From assembly GCA_964585305.1 (NCBI GenBank), contig CAZPDM010000085.1, positions 1 to 18,809 of the forward strand: a stretch of DNA of 18,809 bases, given 5' to 3'. The notes beneath the pieces were generated by a model. It was not told the DNA's origin. It searched no databases and saw nothing but the letters and a program-made list of their open reading frames with translations. Below, in pieces: positions 6,347-16,100 of this stretch (the stretch's first letter is position 1; the number at the start of each line of letters is the position of its first letter). Source of the stretch: CAZPDM01 sp964585305. Its GTDB lineage: Bacteria; Planctomycetota; Uabimicrobiia; Uabimicrobiales; JABWCH01. The translations under genes and the position numbers were made by a program.

Positions 6347-8806
6347 TTATTTGTTATACTTACCAAACCACATTGCTAAAAATGTCTCTAATAACGTCAT
6401 GAGCAGTAAAATCAAAGCTAGATTTTTCCAATATTCCATGTCTTTTTGAGAAGTTTTCTTAATTTCCTGCTCCATATTTTTTTCATATTTTATTTCTACA
6501 GTAGCTAATTGTTGCGTGAGTTCAGATTGATTATAACATTGGATATTTCCTTCTTCGGATTCTACATTAACAACAAAGTATTCTTGTAATTGACGGCGGG
6601 ATTTAGAAGCTGATTCTTGTGCTTCAGCAACGGCCAATTTCATAAGTTCTGGGCGTTCCTGTAAAATTTGATTGGAAACAGAAAGACGAAGTCGGTATAC
6701 TCCAGATTTATTTGTATCACTGTAATACATACGATATACATCTTTGCTTAATGTCGAAGATAAGCTTTTATCTAATGCTTTGAGAGGCTTCCATTGTGGA
6801 ATTTTGGTTTCTTCTAATGGAGTAATAATATTAACATTTTCAGGTTCAACGTAGAAATCATAATCTTTAGAGAAAGGCGTTTGTATTTGTACGTTATTAA
6901 ATTCGTATGGATGTCCTACAAGATATTGTAAAAATTCTCCAATCATAATAACAAAAACGTGTCCATATTGATCCGTATGGAAATTATTCCATTCACGATC
7001 CAAAGTGGTTGTGGAAAGGATTACTTTTCCCTTGCCAAGTTTTCGTTCCAAAATAGCAGGATGATTTCCTGGTCGGTATGTTGCTAATATTTTAATATTT
7101 TTAGAATTTTCTGGAGTAGGAGTAACAGGTTGTACTGAGTTTGTGTTAATAACAGAGATTTCCTCATCTTTGGGGACTTCTACATGGAAGTATTTGTAAA
7201 TGAAGCAATTTTTTATATCTTCCATCAATTTAGGATTTTCGAAAAAATAACGCCAAACTCGATGTGTTTCAAGATGATCAATAGTATAAGTTGTAAAATT
7301 TTTATCTAACTCTATATTGCCAATAGGTTGATTCAATCTGCCTGGTAAAAGTTCTCGGAAATTAAAAAAATCTTCATTATACGAATCCGCAGAAACTTTA
7401 TCACCTAACCAAATCCACAATCCTCCGCCATTTTTTACAAAATTTTCTAAAATCGTTTGTCGATTGAATTCTGTTCCAAGAAAGTATTTCAAATCAGCTA
7501 AATTGGCGAGAACAACTACATCATAATCTTTTAGTACAATCTTAGGTCCAAGCTCGGTAAAAGCAACTTTTGTAACTTCTACAATATTGGTTGAAGAATC
7601 TCCTAAAGCTGCGAGAAAATAATCTGTTTCACTAGCAAATGTTTCAGTTTTGGGATCACCATCTACAACTAAAACACGAATTTTTTCTAATATTTCCAAG
7701 CTAATATGGCGAATGTTATCGGCAATTAAATTATCTGGGCTAAGTTCTACAGTAACATAATGATTTCCTGGTTGTACAAATGTAGTGTAAAAGGAGATTT
7801 CTTGTTCTTGTTTTGGGCCTATGGTAAAATATTCTGTTTTTTGTTTTTGACCATCGAGGAAAAATGTGATTGAAACATCTTGGCAAGATTTTGTTCCATA
7901 GTTGGAAACTTTAGCAATAAAACGACCAGGAACATTTGTTGAAATAACACCATCATAATCAAATGAAACAATTCCAATATTTTGAGGATCAGGAATTCCT
8001 ACGTCTACAAAAGTAAATGCAGCAGATTGTTTTTGAATAGATCGTAAAATTTCTACATAACGAGAAGTTTTTATTGCACGTTCCCAAGAATTTTTTTGAA
8101 AATCACTAAATATAAAAACACGTTTATTAGTATATTCTGTATTGCGAACTAAATCATGTAAATTTTCTAAAGATGTAGGTATGTCCGCGCTACTTTCTGA
8201 AAGTTTTAAATCTTCCCAAAATTTTAAAATATCCTGACGTTTTTTTTCAGAATTGATCTCAAAAAATTCTTTTTTTACATCTACAGAAATTGCTCCGTTT
8301 AATAAATTATTTGAATCATTATGATTACCATTCCCATTTTTTGTATTATTAGAATTTGCCGATTTTTCGCGAGTTTCTATTATATGGCTCATCAAGATTA
8401 TACTGATAGTATCATTATTTTGAATTTGTTCAAGAATAAGTTTGCCTTGAGATTTAGCTTTTTCAAAACAGGAAGTATTATTTCCTCGCAATCCCATGCT
8501 ATAAGAATTATCTAAAACGAAAATAAAATTGTTTTTTTGCGTAGCACTAGATATACTTGATGTACTCTTTATCATTGGGCGTGCAAAAATAAGCACCAAT
8601 ACTAAAACAACTAAAATGCGCAAAATGAGTAAGATAAGATTTTCTAACAAAACATTGGTTTTGGTAGTTCGATAAGCTGCTAATAAGAACTGCATGGCAG
8701 CCCATCGTATGCGTTGATAGCGACGTCTAAATAAAAGGTGAATTATAATAGGAATACTACAGGCTGCTAGAAAAAATAGAAACCCTTGGGTAAAAAAAGT
8801 GAACAT
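6347..8806 (-). CDS. BatA-like membrane protein with VWA domain
   Basis: The 819-residue inner-membrane protein starts at ATG 8806, behind an AGGAG Shine-Dalgarno inside the 17-base gap after the DUF58 gene. An in-frame GTG at 8824 would overlap that stop and has no such site. Residues 1-80 are the BatA N-terminal region, with two helices (about 5-25 and 56-76) around FRRRYQRIRWAAMQFLLAA. A VWA domain follows with metal-site residues DNSYS at 99-103, interrupted near 147-168 by an Asn-rich insert. The middle part (about 380-560) resembles a class I glutamine-amidotransferase-like fold (VLVVDGDP, NGGGLWIWLGD), as is common in long BatA-type proteins of planctomycetes. A last helix lies close to the C-terminus (LALILLLMTLLETFLAMWF). 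It is the usual membrane partner of MoxR and DUF58 proteins. Confidence 0.87.
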   Translation of the reverse strand: MFTFFTQGFLFFLAACSIPIIIHLLFRRRYQRIRWAAMQFLLAAYRTTKTNVLLENLILLILRILVVLVLVLIFARPMIKSTSSISSATQKNNFIFVLDNSYSMGLRGNNTSCFEKAKSQGKLILEQIQNNDTISIILMSHIIETREKSANSNNTKNGNGNHNDSNNLLNGAISVDVKKEFFEINSEKKRQDILKFWEDLKLSESSADIPTSLENLHDLVRNTEYTNKRVFIFSDFQKNSWERAIKTSRYVEILRSIQKQSAAFTFVDVGIPDPQNIGIVSFDYDGVISTNVPGRFIAKVSNYGTKSCQDVSITFFLDGQKQKTEYFTIGPKQEQEISFYTTFVQPGNHYVTVELSPDNLIADNIRHISLEILEKIRVLVVDGDPKTETFASETDYFLAALGDSSTNIVEVTKVAFTELGPKIVLKDYDVVVLANLADLKYFLGTEFNRQTILENFVKNGGGLWIWLGDKVSADSYNEDFFNFRELLPGRLNQPIGNIELDKNFTTYTIDHLETHRVWRYFFENPKLMEDIKNCFIYKYFHVEVPKDEEISVINTNSVQPVTPTPENSKNIKILATYRPGNHPAILERKLGKGKVILSTTTLDREWNNFHTDQYGHVFVIMIGEFLQYLVGHPYEFNNVQIQTPFSKDYDFYVEPENVNIITPLEETKIPQWKPLKALDKSLSSTLSKDVYRMYYSDTNKSGVYRLRLSVSNQILQERPELMKLAVAEAQESASKSRRQLQEYFVVNVESEEGNIQCYNQSELTQQLATVEIKYEKNMEQEIKKTSQKDMEYWKNLALILLLMTLLETFLAMWFGKYNK

Positions 8807-8823
8807 AATTGCTCCTGTTTGCA

Positions 8824-9723
8824 CTAGATTTTTGCCTTGCCGGCACGAGTAGCCAAGTATGCTCCTAGAGCTACATCTAAAGAGGAATCTGTGATAATTT
8901 GGGCATAGTCGATGCGATGGGAGATACAGCCACTTTTCAACTCTCGTAAAAATTTTTGGATTTCTTCAAGATAGGCATTTCTTAAAGCACGTGGATTTGC
9001 TAATATTTTAATGTCTTGTTCTAATCCTTCAAATAAAGTTAAACGTTGTAATGGCATTTCAATTTCATCTCGATCCAAAAGATGAAGCACAATGACATCA
9101 TGTTTTCGATTGCGAATATTTCTTAAACCAGCCAAAACATTGTTAATGTTATCAAATAAATCAGAAACAATAACAACAAGCCCACGTTTTTTTAATCGCT
9201 GAGAAATATCCATAAACACTTGATTCAAATTGCTTTTTTCTGAAGGTTCTACACTACTAATTTCTTTTACAATATCACGAAGATATGCAGGATTAGAAGA
9301 TGGCGGTAAAACTTTTTTCACAGATTCATCAAATAAACACAGTGCCGCAGCATCTTGTTGTTGTAAAATCAAATAAGCTAAACTTGCTACAATATGACAA
9401 GCGTATTCATATTTGCTCATCCCTTGGGAACGAAATTGCATTGAAGCACTACTATCTAATAGGAAATATGAAATTAGATTTGTTTCTTCCTCATATTGTT
9501 TAATATAGTAGCGGTCCGAACGACCATATACTTTCCAATCTATATGCCGTATATCATCGCCTGGTGTGTATTCCCGATGCTGTGCGAATTCTACAGAAAA
9601 ACCGTGATAGGGGCTTTTATGTAGACCAGAAATATATCCTTCTACAATTAAACGTGCTTTCAACTCTAAATTGCTAATCGTATTCAGCATCTTGGGATCA
9701 AGATATTTTTCATATTCTTCCAT
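8824..9723 (-). CDS. DUF58 domain protein
   Basis: This is a 299-residue cytosolic protein of the DUF58 family, whose members pair with MoxR ATPases. The signature REYTPGDDIRHIDWKVYGRS and the following YYIKQYEEETN occupy residues about 50-82. A VWA-like segment follows with DSSAS at 90-94, a complete metal-site motif, and LVVIVSDLFDN later. I chose ATG 9723, which gives the usual family N-terminus (YEKYLDPKML). A TTG at 9762 with an upstream AGGA would add 13 basic residues and cannot be excluded. It is preceded by an 86-base gap containing a hairpin and followed after 17 bases by the BatA-like gene. Its role is probably to link the ATPase to the membrane VWA protein. Confidence 0.92.
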   Translation of the reverse strand: MEEYEKYLDPKMLNTISNLELKARLIVEGYISGLHKSPYHGFSVEFAQHREYTPGDDIRHIDWKVYGRSDRYYIKQYEEETNLISYFLLDSSASMQFRSQGMSKYEYACHIVASLAYLILQQQDAAALCLFDESVKKVLPPSSNPAYLRDIVKEISSVEPSEKSNLNQVFMDISQRLKKRGLVVIVSDLFDNINNVLAGLRNIRNRKHDVIVLHLLDRDEIEMPLQRLTLFEGLEQDIKILANPRALRNAYLEEIQKFLRELKSGCISHRIDYAQIITDSSLDVALGAYLATRAGKAKI

Positions 9724-9740
9724 TATTTTTTTTCTTTTAA

Positions 9741-9772
9741 CAGGAAAATACTGAGAAAACAATATTTTCCTG
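9741..9772. repeat. Hairpin between the moxR-like and DUF58 genes
   Basis: Perfect 10-bp arms, CAGGAAAATA at 9741-9750 and its complement at 9763-9772, flank a 12-base loop. On the minus strand the stem follows the MoxR stop by about 37 bases, with no T run. It could set relative expression of the two genes by processing or attenuation. It would also cover the AGGA of the alternative TTG start of the DUF58 gene. Confidence 0.5.
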
Positions 9773-9809
9773 CTTTTTATTTCCTAAAAAAAAGATGTGT
9801 TTCTTCTAT

Positions 9810-10859
9810 TTATTTAATCAATCTAGGAAGACGGTCATCTTTAAACGATGGGCTTTCTTTATCAGGAACAATGTCTAATAGTTGATCGATAATTTTATCA
9901 GACGTGATGCGGTTTGTTGCAGCGTAGTTTGTAATGATTCGATGGCGTAATACTGGATGAACAACCGCTTTAATTTCTTGTGTAGTCGCATGATATTGCC
10001 CATGCAATGCAGCCCAAGCTTTAGCTCCAAGAATCAAATACTGTCCGGCTCGTGGCCCTGCACCCCATGATACCCAATCTTTAATAATATCAGGAGGATT
10101 TGATTCTGTTGGTCTAGTAATACGAGCAAAATTTACAGCATAGTCCACAGCATAATCACTAATCGGAACTTTTCGGACAATTTTTTGCATATTGATTATA
10201 TCTTCAGCAGATAAAATTTTGCTAACCTCTGGTTTATAATCAGCTGTTGTTGTCTGCATTACTTTTTTTTCTTCTTCTTCTGAAGGATAATCTATTGTAA
10301 TATTAAACATAAAACGATCTAATTGAGCTTCTGGAAGTGGATATGTTCCTTCTTGTTCAATAGGATTTTGTGTAGCTAATACGAAAAATGGTTGTGGCAA
10401 GATATGTTTTTTTCCACCGGCTGTTACTTGATATTCTTGCATAGCTTCTAATAAAGCTGCTTGTGTTTTAGGAGGCGTACGGTTAATTTCATCTGCTAAT
10501 ACAATATTAGCAAAGATAGGTCCTTGTAAAAATTTATAACTTCGATTTCCCGTAGCCTTATCTTCTAAGATGATTTCCGTACCTGTAATATCTGCTGGCA
10601 TTAAATCGGGTGTAAATTGGATACGTGCAAAAGAAAGAGATAATGCTTGTGCAAGTGTGTTAATCAATAGTGTTTTGGCTAATCCCGGTACACCTACAAT
10701 AAGACAATGCCCACGTGCAAAAATTGAAATCAATACCTGATCAACTACTTTTTCTTGACCGACAATAACTTTTTTAATTTCATTTTTTAAAGTTAGATAA
10801 GCCTCTTTTAACTTTTGCAATGATTCCATTTCTTGGCTAGAAAGATTTGCTTCTTGCAT
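9810..10859 (-). CDS. MoxR-family AAA+ ATPase
   Basis: The 349-residue protein is a cytosolic AAA+ ATPase of the MoxR group; these act in a chaperone-like way on VWA-domain partners. The Walker A motif GVPGLAKT is at 56-63, Walker B LADEINR at 121-127, and sensor 1 ATQNP at 162-166. The GTYPLPEAQLDRFMF block (about 171-185), highly typical of the family, carries the arginine finger region. The lid domain ends with LPRLIK. Length and motifs are complete. The ATG at 10859 follows the propeller gene by 20 bases, with a GGGGG run as ribosome binding site. It is the enzymatic centre of the cluster, with DUF58 and two VWA genes directly downstream. Confidence 0.96.
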   Translation of the reverse strand: MQEANLSSQEMESLQKLKEAYLTLKNEIKKVIVGQEKVVDQVLISIFARGHCLIVGVPGLAKTLLINTLAQALSLSFARIQFTPDLMPADITGTEIILEDKATGNRSYKFLQGPIFANIVLADEINRTPPKTQAALLEAMQEYQVTAGGKKHILPQPFFVLATQNPIEQEGTYPLPEAQLDRFMFNITIDYPSEEEEKKVMQTTTADYKPEVSKILSAEDIINMQKIVRKVPISDYAVDYAVNFARITRPTESNPPDIIKDWVSWGAGPRAGQYLILGAKAWAALHGQYHATTQEIKAVVHPVLRHRIITNYAATNRITSDKIIDQLLDIVPDKESPSFKDDRLPRLIK

Positions 10860-10879
10860 AAAACCCCCAATATGGCCTT

Positions 10880-13108
10880 TTAATTTTTGATTATGTTAAT
10901 TAAAGAAAATGCTTTACCGGTTTGAATAAAACAATTTTTTCTTTCTAAAAATATCAGTGAGGTAGTTCTACTATTTTCTAATTTAGGATTCAAAGCTGGT
11001 AAAGAAATAGTAGTACCTGTGCTGGTATGAATTTGTTCAAGAGAAAGATTAGTATCCACATATAGCCAATCTTGCGTCAAACAGCTATTGAAGATAATAA
11101 CTCCATTTTGTAATTTAATAATTTTTCCTATTTCCTGATTGCCATTTTCATTAAGCATGAAAATACTATCTTGAGTTCCAAGCCAAATTTGTCCGCTATT
11201 ATCTACTCCAAAAAAATGAGAAAAATTTCCCGAATATTCTCCATCAGGATAACAACGTTCAAATTCTCCAGTAATCGCATTATATACAAATATAATAGAT
11301 ACATCGCTGGGAATCACATATAATTTGCCATGTTTGACAAGAAGAGATGTTTTTATAACATCTTGATTTTTGGAATATAATCGATATTTTTGTGGCAAGA
11401 GATCGTGATATTTACTTAGCCAACGAATTTCTCCAGTATATATATCTATGGCAGCCACAACACCATAATTAAAGCATGTATAGATCAATCCATATCCTGC
11501 TGCAAGATAGGTAGGATATGGTGTGTATTCTGATTTGCTTATTTTAGTATAATTGATGGGACTGACAGAAGCAATAAATGTTTTCCATTTAATTTGACCA
11601 GAAATTGCATCTAAACAAACCAATTCTTGAGAAATTTGTCCACCAATTACAACAAGCGAAATAAAAACTTTTCCATCATAAACAATTGGATTGCTATCCA
11701 GAATAACATCACCATTAAAATCTTTTGGACGCTGTTTAGGATAACATATTCTTTTGGGAATTACAGTACTGATTATTTTAGAAGAAAAATTTTTTGAAGA
11801 AATCATTTTATTTAGAATTATTTCCTCTTCAAACTCTCGTTCATCTTTGAAAACGTTTGAAAAATCTTCCTTTTCTAAAGGACTATTTTTATATTCAGGC
11901 CAATGCCAAAGTAAGGAACCATTGCTAGCATCTAAACAATATAAAGAATTATTGACATATTCTTTTAAAGGGGAAACAGATCTAAAACAAGCATATATAC
12001 GATTTTGAGAAAATGCCAGTGTTTGAAAATTTTCTGGGTTCATTGCAATATTAGCATAAGAATTGCTTACAGGATAATCAAAAATACTTGTTTTCCAAAC
12101 TATTTTTTTGCTGGGAAGATGGATTGCAATAACATTTGATTTTTGTGCATATCTCATATAACAATAGGCGTATTGTCCAATAATAAGTGGAGAAGAAAAT
12201 ATTGAATTTTCTTGTATTTCCCAATCTAAATTCATTGTTTTATTCTGAAGATTATATCCTTCAGGAAGATAGCTATGGCTTATATTTCCCCCTAAATCCG
12301 GCCAGTCTGTAATTTTAATTTGTAGTCGTTCTTTTCTTAGAGATTCAAAAAATTTGCTAATTTTTACAAGTTCGCCTTTCCAAGACACTAATCTTTTATT
12401 ATTTTTGGAGGTATTTTTGTTGTTTGCATCATAATCTTTAGCAAGATTATCGACAACAAGCCAATCGCCAATAAGAGCACTTGCTAAAGCTAAGCGCATG
12501 TCTAAATAAAAAGATTGTTCTTTTGTAAAAGGGAAATTCCAAAATTTAAGCCGATATAAAATTCCAAGTGCTTTATGGACCATTCCCTGATTAAGAAAAT
12601 AGTCACTAAGCTCTAACAATATATTCCCATCAAATACCCAAGTTGGATATTGATGAATAAGTAAATAAAGTTTTTCCCAGTCTTTTTTAGATACAGCGTC
12701 TTGGTAATCATCTATAGCTTGCTTATGCAATGTTGGAAAATCAATACCAGTTGTTGCTAGGTTGGAAACGCGTTTTCGTATATATTCTCCAACTCCAGTA
12801 TATTGGCCTAGACTAACTTCTTTTAAATTAGAAGTAGCTGAAAGTAAATCTTGAAGTTGGGGAATAGTAAAAGTAGCAATTGGTGTTTGAGTCACAGCTT
12901 GAGTTGAGTTCCAAAACTTTTGATAGAATTCCCAAGCATCTTTTCCTATTTTTGTCTGTTCTTTTGATAAACCAATATCTAATTTTTGTTGAATAGAGCG
13001 ATCTACTTCAATATATACAGGATAACGAGAACGTGCTTTTTCTTGAGCAAATAGAAAAGAAAAAATTAATATTGTCAGCAATATAAATATAACTCGTTTA
13101 TTGTACAT
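10880..13108 (-). CDS. Secreted PQQ-like beta-propeller repeat protein
   Basis: This 742-residue exported protein has a signal peptide (VIFILLTILIFSFLFAQ, about residues 5-21). Residues about 25-270 are mostly helical and not recognised. From about residue 300 onward there are at least five PQQ-like blades, each ending in the pattern A-x-(D/N)-x-x-(S/T)-G-x-x-x-W or a variant: IHLPSKKIVWK, LDASNGSLLWHW, LDAISGQIKWK, IDIYTGEIRWL, YNAITGEFERC. These blades are typical of PQQ dehydrogenases, BamB and many planctomycete proteins. No catalytic cofactor residues could be seen, so a binding role is more likely than an enzyme. The ATG lies 6 bases after the HEAT-gene stop and has a poor ribosome binding site, which suggests translational coupling. 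Confidence 0.85.
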   Translation of the reverse strand: MYNKRVIFILLTILIFSFLFAQEKARSRYPVYIEVDRSIQQKLDIGLSKEQTKIGKDAWEFYQKFWNSTQAVTQTPIATFTIPQLQDLLSATSNLKEVSLGQYTGVGEYIRKRVSNLATTGIDFPTLHKQAIDDYQDAVSKKDWEKLYLLIHQYPTWVFDGNILLELSDYFLNQGMVHKALGILYRLKFWNFPFTKEQSFYLDMRLALASALIGDWLVVDNLAKDYDANNKNTSKNNKRLVSWKGELVKISKFFESLRKERLQIKITDWPDLGGNISHSYLPEGYNLQNKTMNLDWEIQENSIFSSPLIIGQYAYCYMRYAQKSNVIAIHLPSKKIVWKTSIFDYPVSNSYANIAMNPENFQTLAFSQNRIYACFRSVSPLKEYVNNSLYCLDASNGSLLWHWPEYKNSPLEKEDFSNVFKDEREFEEEIILNKMISSKNFSSKIISTVIPKRICYPKQRPKDFNGDVILDSNPIVYDGKVFISLVVIGGQISQELVCLDAISGQIKWKTFIASVSPINYTKISKSEYTPYPTYLAAGYGLIYTCFNYGVVAAIDIYTGEIRWLSKYHDLLPQKYRLYSKNQDVIKTSLLVKHGKLYVIPSDVSIIFVYNAITGEFERCYPDGEYSGNFSHFFGVDNSGQIWLGTQDSIFMLNENGNQEIGKIIKLQNGVIIFNSCLTQDWLYVDTNLSLEQIHTSTGTTISLPALNPKLENSRTTSLIFLERKNCFIQTGKAFSLINIIKN

Positions 13109-13114
13109 GTTATG

Positions 13115-16100
13115 TTACTTTTTAAAATATGATTCTACGATCTCAATATCTTTGCCGAATACTTCTTGTAAGAACCAACGATTATACCAAATCAAAGCAC
13201 GAGGATTTTTAGCTATTTCAGTTGAATTCTTTGTTGGCCAGTTTAGGAATTCTTGAGAAAGTGTATAATCATTCATATAGTTTGGTTGATAGATTATCCC
13301 TTTAGCCATCGTTTCGTTCCATTCTTCTATCAATAGCCAAATCAATGATGTCTTGGGTGGATTTTTTGTGTCGTGATTAAAAATAATTTGTTGTGTTTCG
13401 CTTGTTAAATCATTCCATAAAAATCTTCCTAAAGAATTACGAGTATCTTTAGTTTTAGGAGGTGGTGGTGTATTAGGAGTTGATGGGATTTCTACAGTGG
13501 CCATTTCTTCTGGTTGATTTTCTGAAAGTTCTATGGCTGAAGTAGGTCGAATTTTTTCTAAAAAAGATTTTGCATCTTTTAAATCTGATGGGAAAAGTAA
13601 ATTAGTTCTCCAAAGATCTTTAGAACAGAATTGCTCCAATATCGCACGATTCCAAATAACACGTTTGGAAGAATCAATTGCTCCCCAAGTAGGTTCAAAA
13701 TTTTGAGCTATTTTTTCGGCACCTATGAGCGTAGCCAAATTTTCCTTACATAAAAGGCGGTTGAATTCATTTACTAAAGCCATTTGTAATTCTGAAGAAA
13801 TAGAAGATTTTCCGTCAAATTTAGCTAATAAATCTTGTGTGCTTTGTTCAAAAATATCTGTAATTTTACTAAGAGGATCAGAGCGATTTTTAAGTTTTGT
13901 AATGAGAGATGGCAAGTCTTTAAAATCTTCTTTTGTCCATAACAAATATAAAATAGGTTCTTTGCAAAAACGCCCTAAAGAGATAGCCAAAGATTCCATA
14001 GCATTAGGTTTTGCATATTGCCACATCTCTAAGATTTTTATAATTGCAGAATTTTGAAGCTCTAATTTTAGAATATACGTATGATATTTAAGATAAGTTT
14101 GTGCTAAAGCAATTTGTACATGGGACCGATTGCTGAATTTTTTATTGAGCATTTCTTGAGGAATTGTCTGTAAATTTAAATTTTGTAATGCGGAAGCAAT
14201 ACTATATGTCATCTCAGGAACATCTTGATCAAAAGATTCTAATAACTCTTCTAACATTTCAGAATCTTGAAATTTTCCTAATGCAAAGGCTGCTGAAATT
14301 TTTTCCAGTTCACTACCTTCTCGAAATGCTTCACGAACTAGTGGTAATAACTTGCCAACATAATTGTCACCATCTGGCTTTAAACACAACCCAGTAATTC
14401 CCATTGCCCGAAGAAAATAAGATCTTGATTGAGTTTCTTTTTTAGTTGTAAATAAAGTCATCAACTGAGTATTGAGCATTTCAGCTTGAGCTGTTAATTT
14501 TTGACTTTGTTGCAATTCTTCTAATGTTACTAATGCTGCTTCAGCTACTCCAATTTGAGGATCGCTCAAAGAATTTAATAGTTGCGAGATTGTTCCTTTT
14601 TCATTACCATAGTAAACAAGTCCGCGTATTGCAGTTTCGCGTATTTTCCAATCTCCATCATTACAAGCTGCCAAAATAGTATCAAATGCACTGGCTTGTT
14701 GAGTATTGGCAAGGGCTTCTAAGAAGTATTTTCTTCGTTGTTTAGCTGTTTTGACTTTTTCTATTAAAGAAGGTACAGCACTTTCTTTCATTTTTGCTAA
14801 ACTTTGTAAAGAAATCTTTGCTAAATTTTCAGACTCATCTTCAACAACTTGAGCAAGTAAATTTAAAGATGAAGGATCTTTAATTTCTCCTAATGCTAGG
14901 ATTACTGCTGATTTTTGAGAGAGATTAAAATTAGGATAATTTTTAAGAATCCATGGAACAATTTTTTGCCCTTTATATATTAAATCTCTAATAACAGGAT
15001 GATTTCGTGGTTGAAAATCTTGAGAAATTTCAGTTGGAAAATTTTGTAATTGTTCTAGTAGTCGTGTATTTTCATTACTAATATAGGAATATATAAATGC
15101 TACCATAAGAACAATTCCAATTCCCAAAATTACCCAAGTTATATGGGATTCTTTTATTTTCCAAAGCATTCGTAAAGGACGTTTTGAAGATTTTGCTGTA
15201 GAAGACTTTTTTTCTGCATTTTCTAAAGATTTTGTTTTATATTTTTCAAATGCTGCGGAACGTCTTTCTTTTCGTTTTTCTTTTTGTTCTGCAAGAGAAG
15301 AAGCTGATTTTAATTTCGAAGTTGTTGCTTTTCTCTGAGGAGTAACTTTATTAGAAGAACGTGAAATTTCGGATTTTGATTGTATGCTAGATTTGTTATG
15401 AGTTGTTACTTCAGCCTTATTTTGTGTAATTGCCTTGGGTGTTTCAGCCTTATTTTGTGCAACTGCTTTGGGCGTTTCAGCTTTATTTTGTGTAATTGCT
15501 TTGGGCGTTTCAGCTTTATTTTGTGCAATTACCTTGGGTGATGAAGTTATCCCACTTGTTTTATGAGTAGATTCTGACTTTTCTATTCCACTTGTTTTCT
15601 CATTAGATTGATTTGTTTTTGTTTTAGGAAGTGAGGAAGGCAGCGAATTTTTAGGAGATTCTGGATTGGTAATAACAATTCCTTCTTGAGGAGTACCAAT
15701 AGATATACCTTCTTCAGGAATTGCATCAATAACAAAGCCATTTTCAGGAGTGGCATCAATAATTATGGCTTCTTCAGGTGTAGCATCAATAACAAAGCCA
15801 CTTTCAGGTGTAGCATCAATAACCATTCCTTCTTCAGGTGTGGCGTCAATAACAAAACCATTTTCAGGAACTATTCCTTCTTCAGGTGTGGCGTCAATAA
15901 CAAAACCACTTTCAGGCGAAGGAATAGATGCCGAAGGTTTTACAGGAATTGAAATAGGCTTAGGTATATTTGAAGCAGATTTTGCTATACCAGAAATATT
16001 TGAAGCAGGTTTTGATGTATTTACAGTAGGTTTTGCTGCATTCACAGTAGGTTTTGCTGCATTTATGGCAGGTTTTGCTGCATTTTGTGAAGTTATAACT

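Noticed and set aside
15407..15910. CRISPR array
   Set aside because: The repeats are in frame, vary between units, encode protein repeats and have no unique spacers of constant length.
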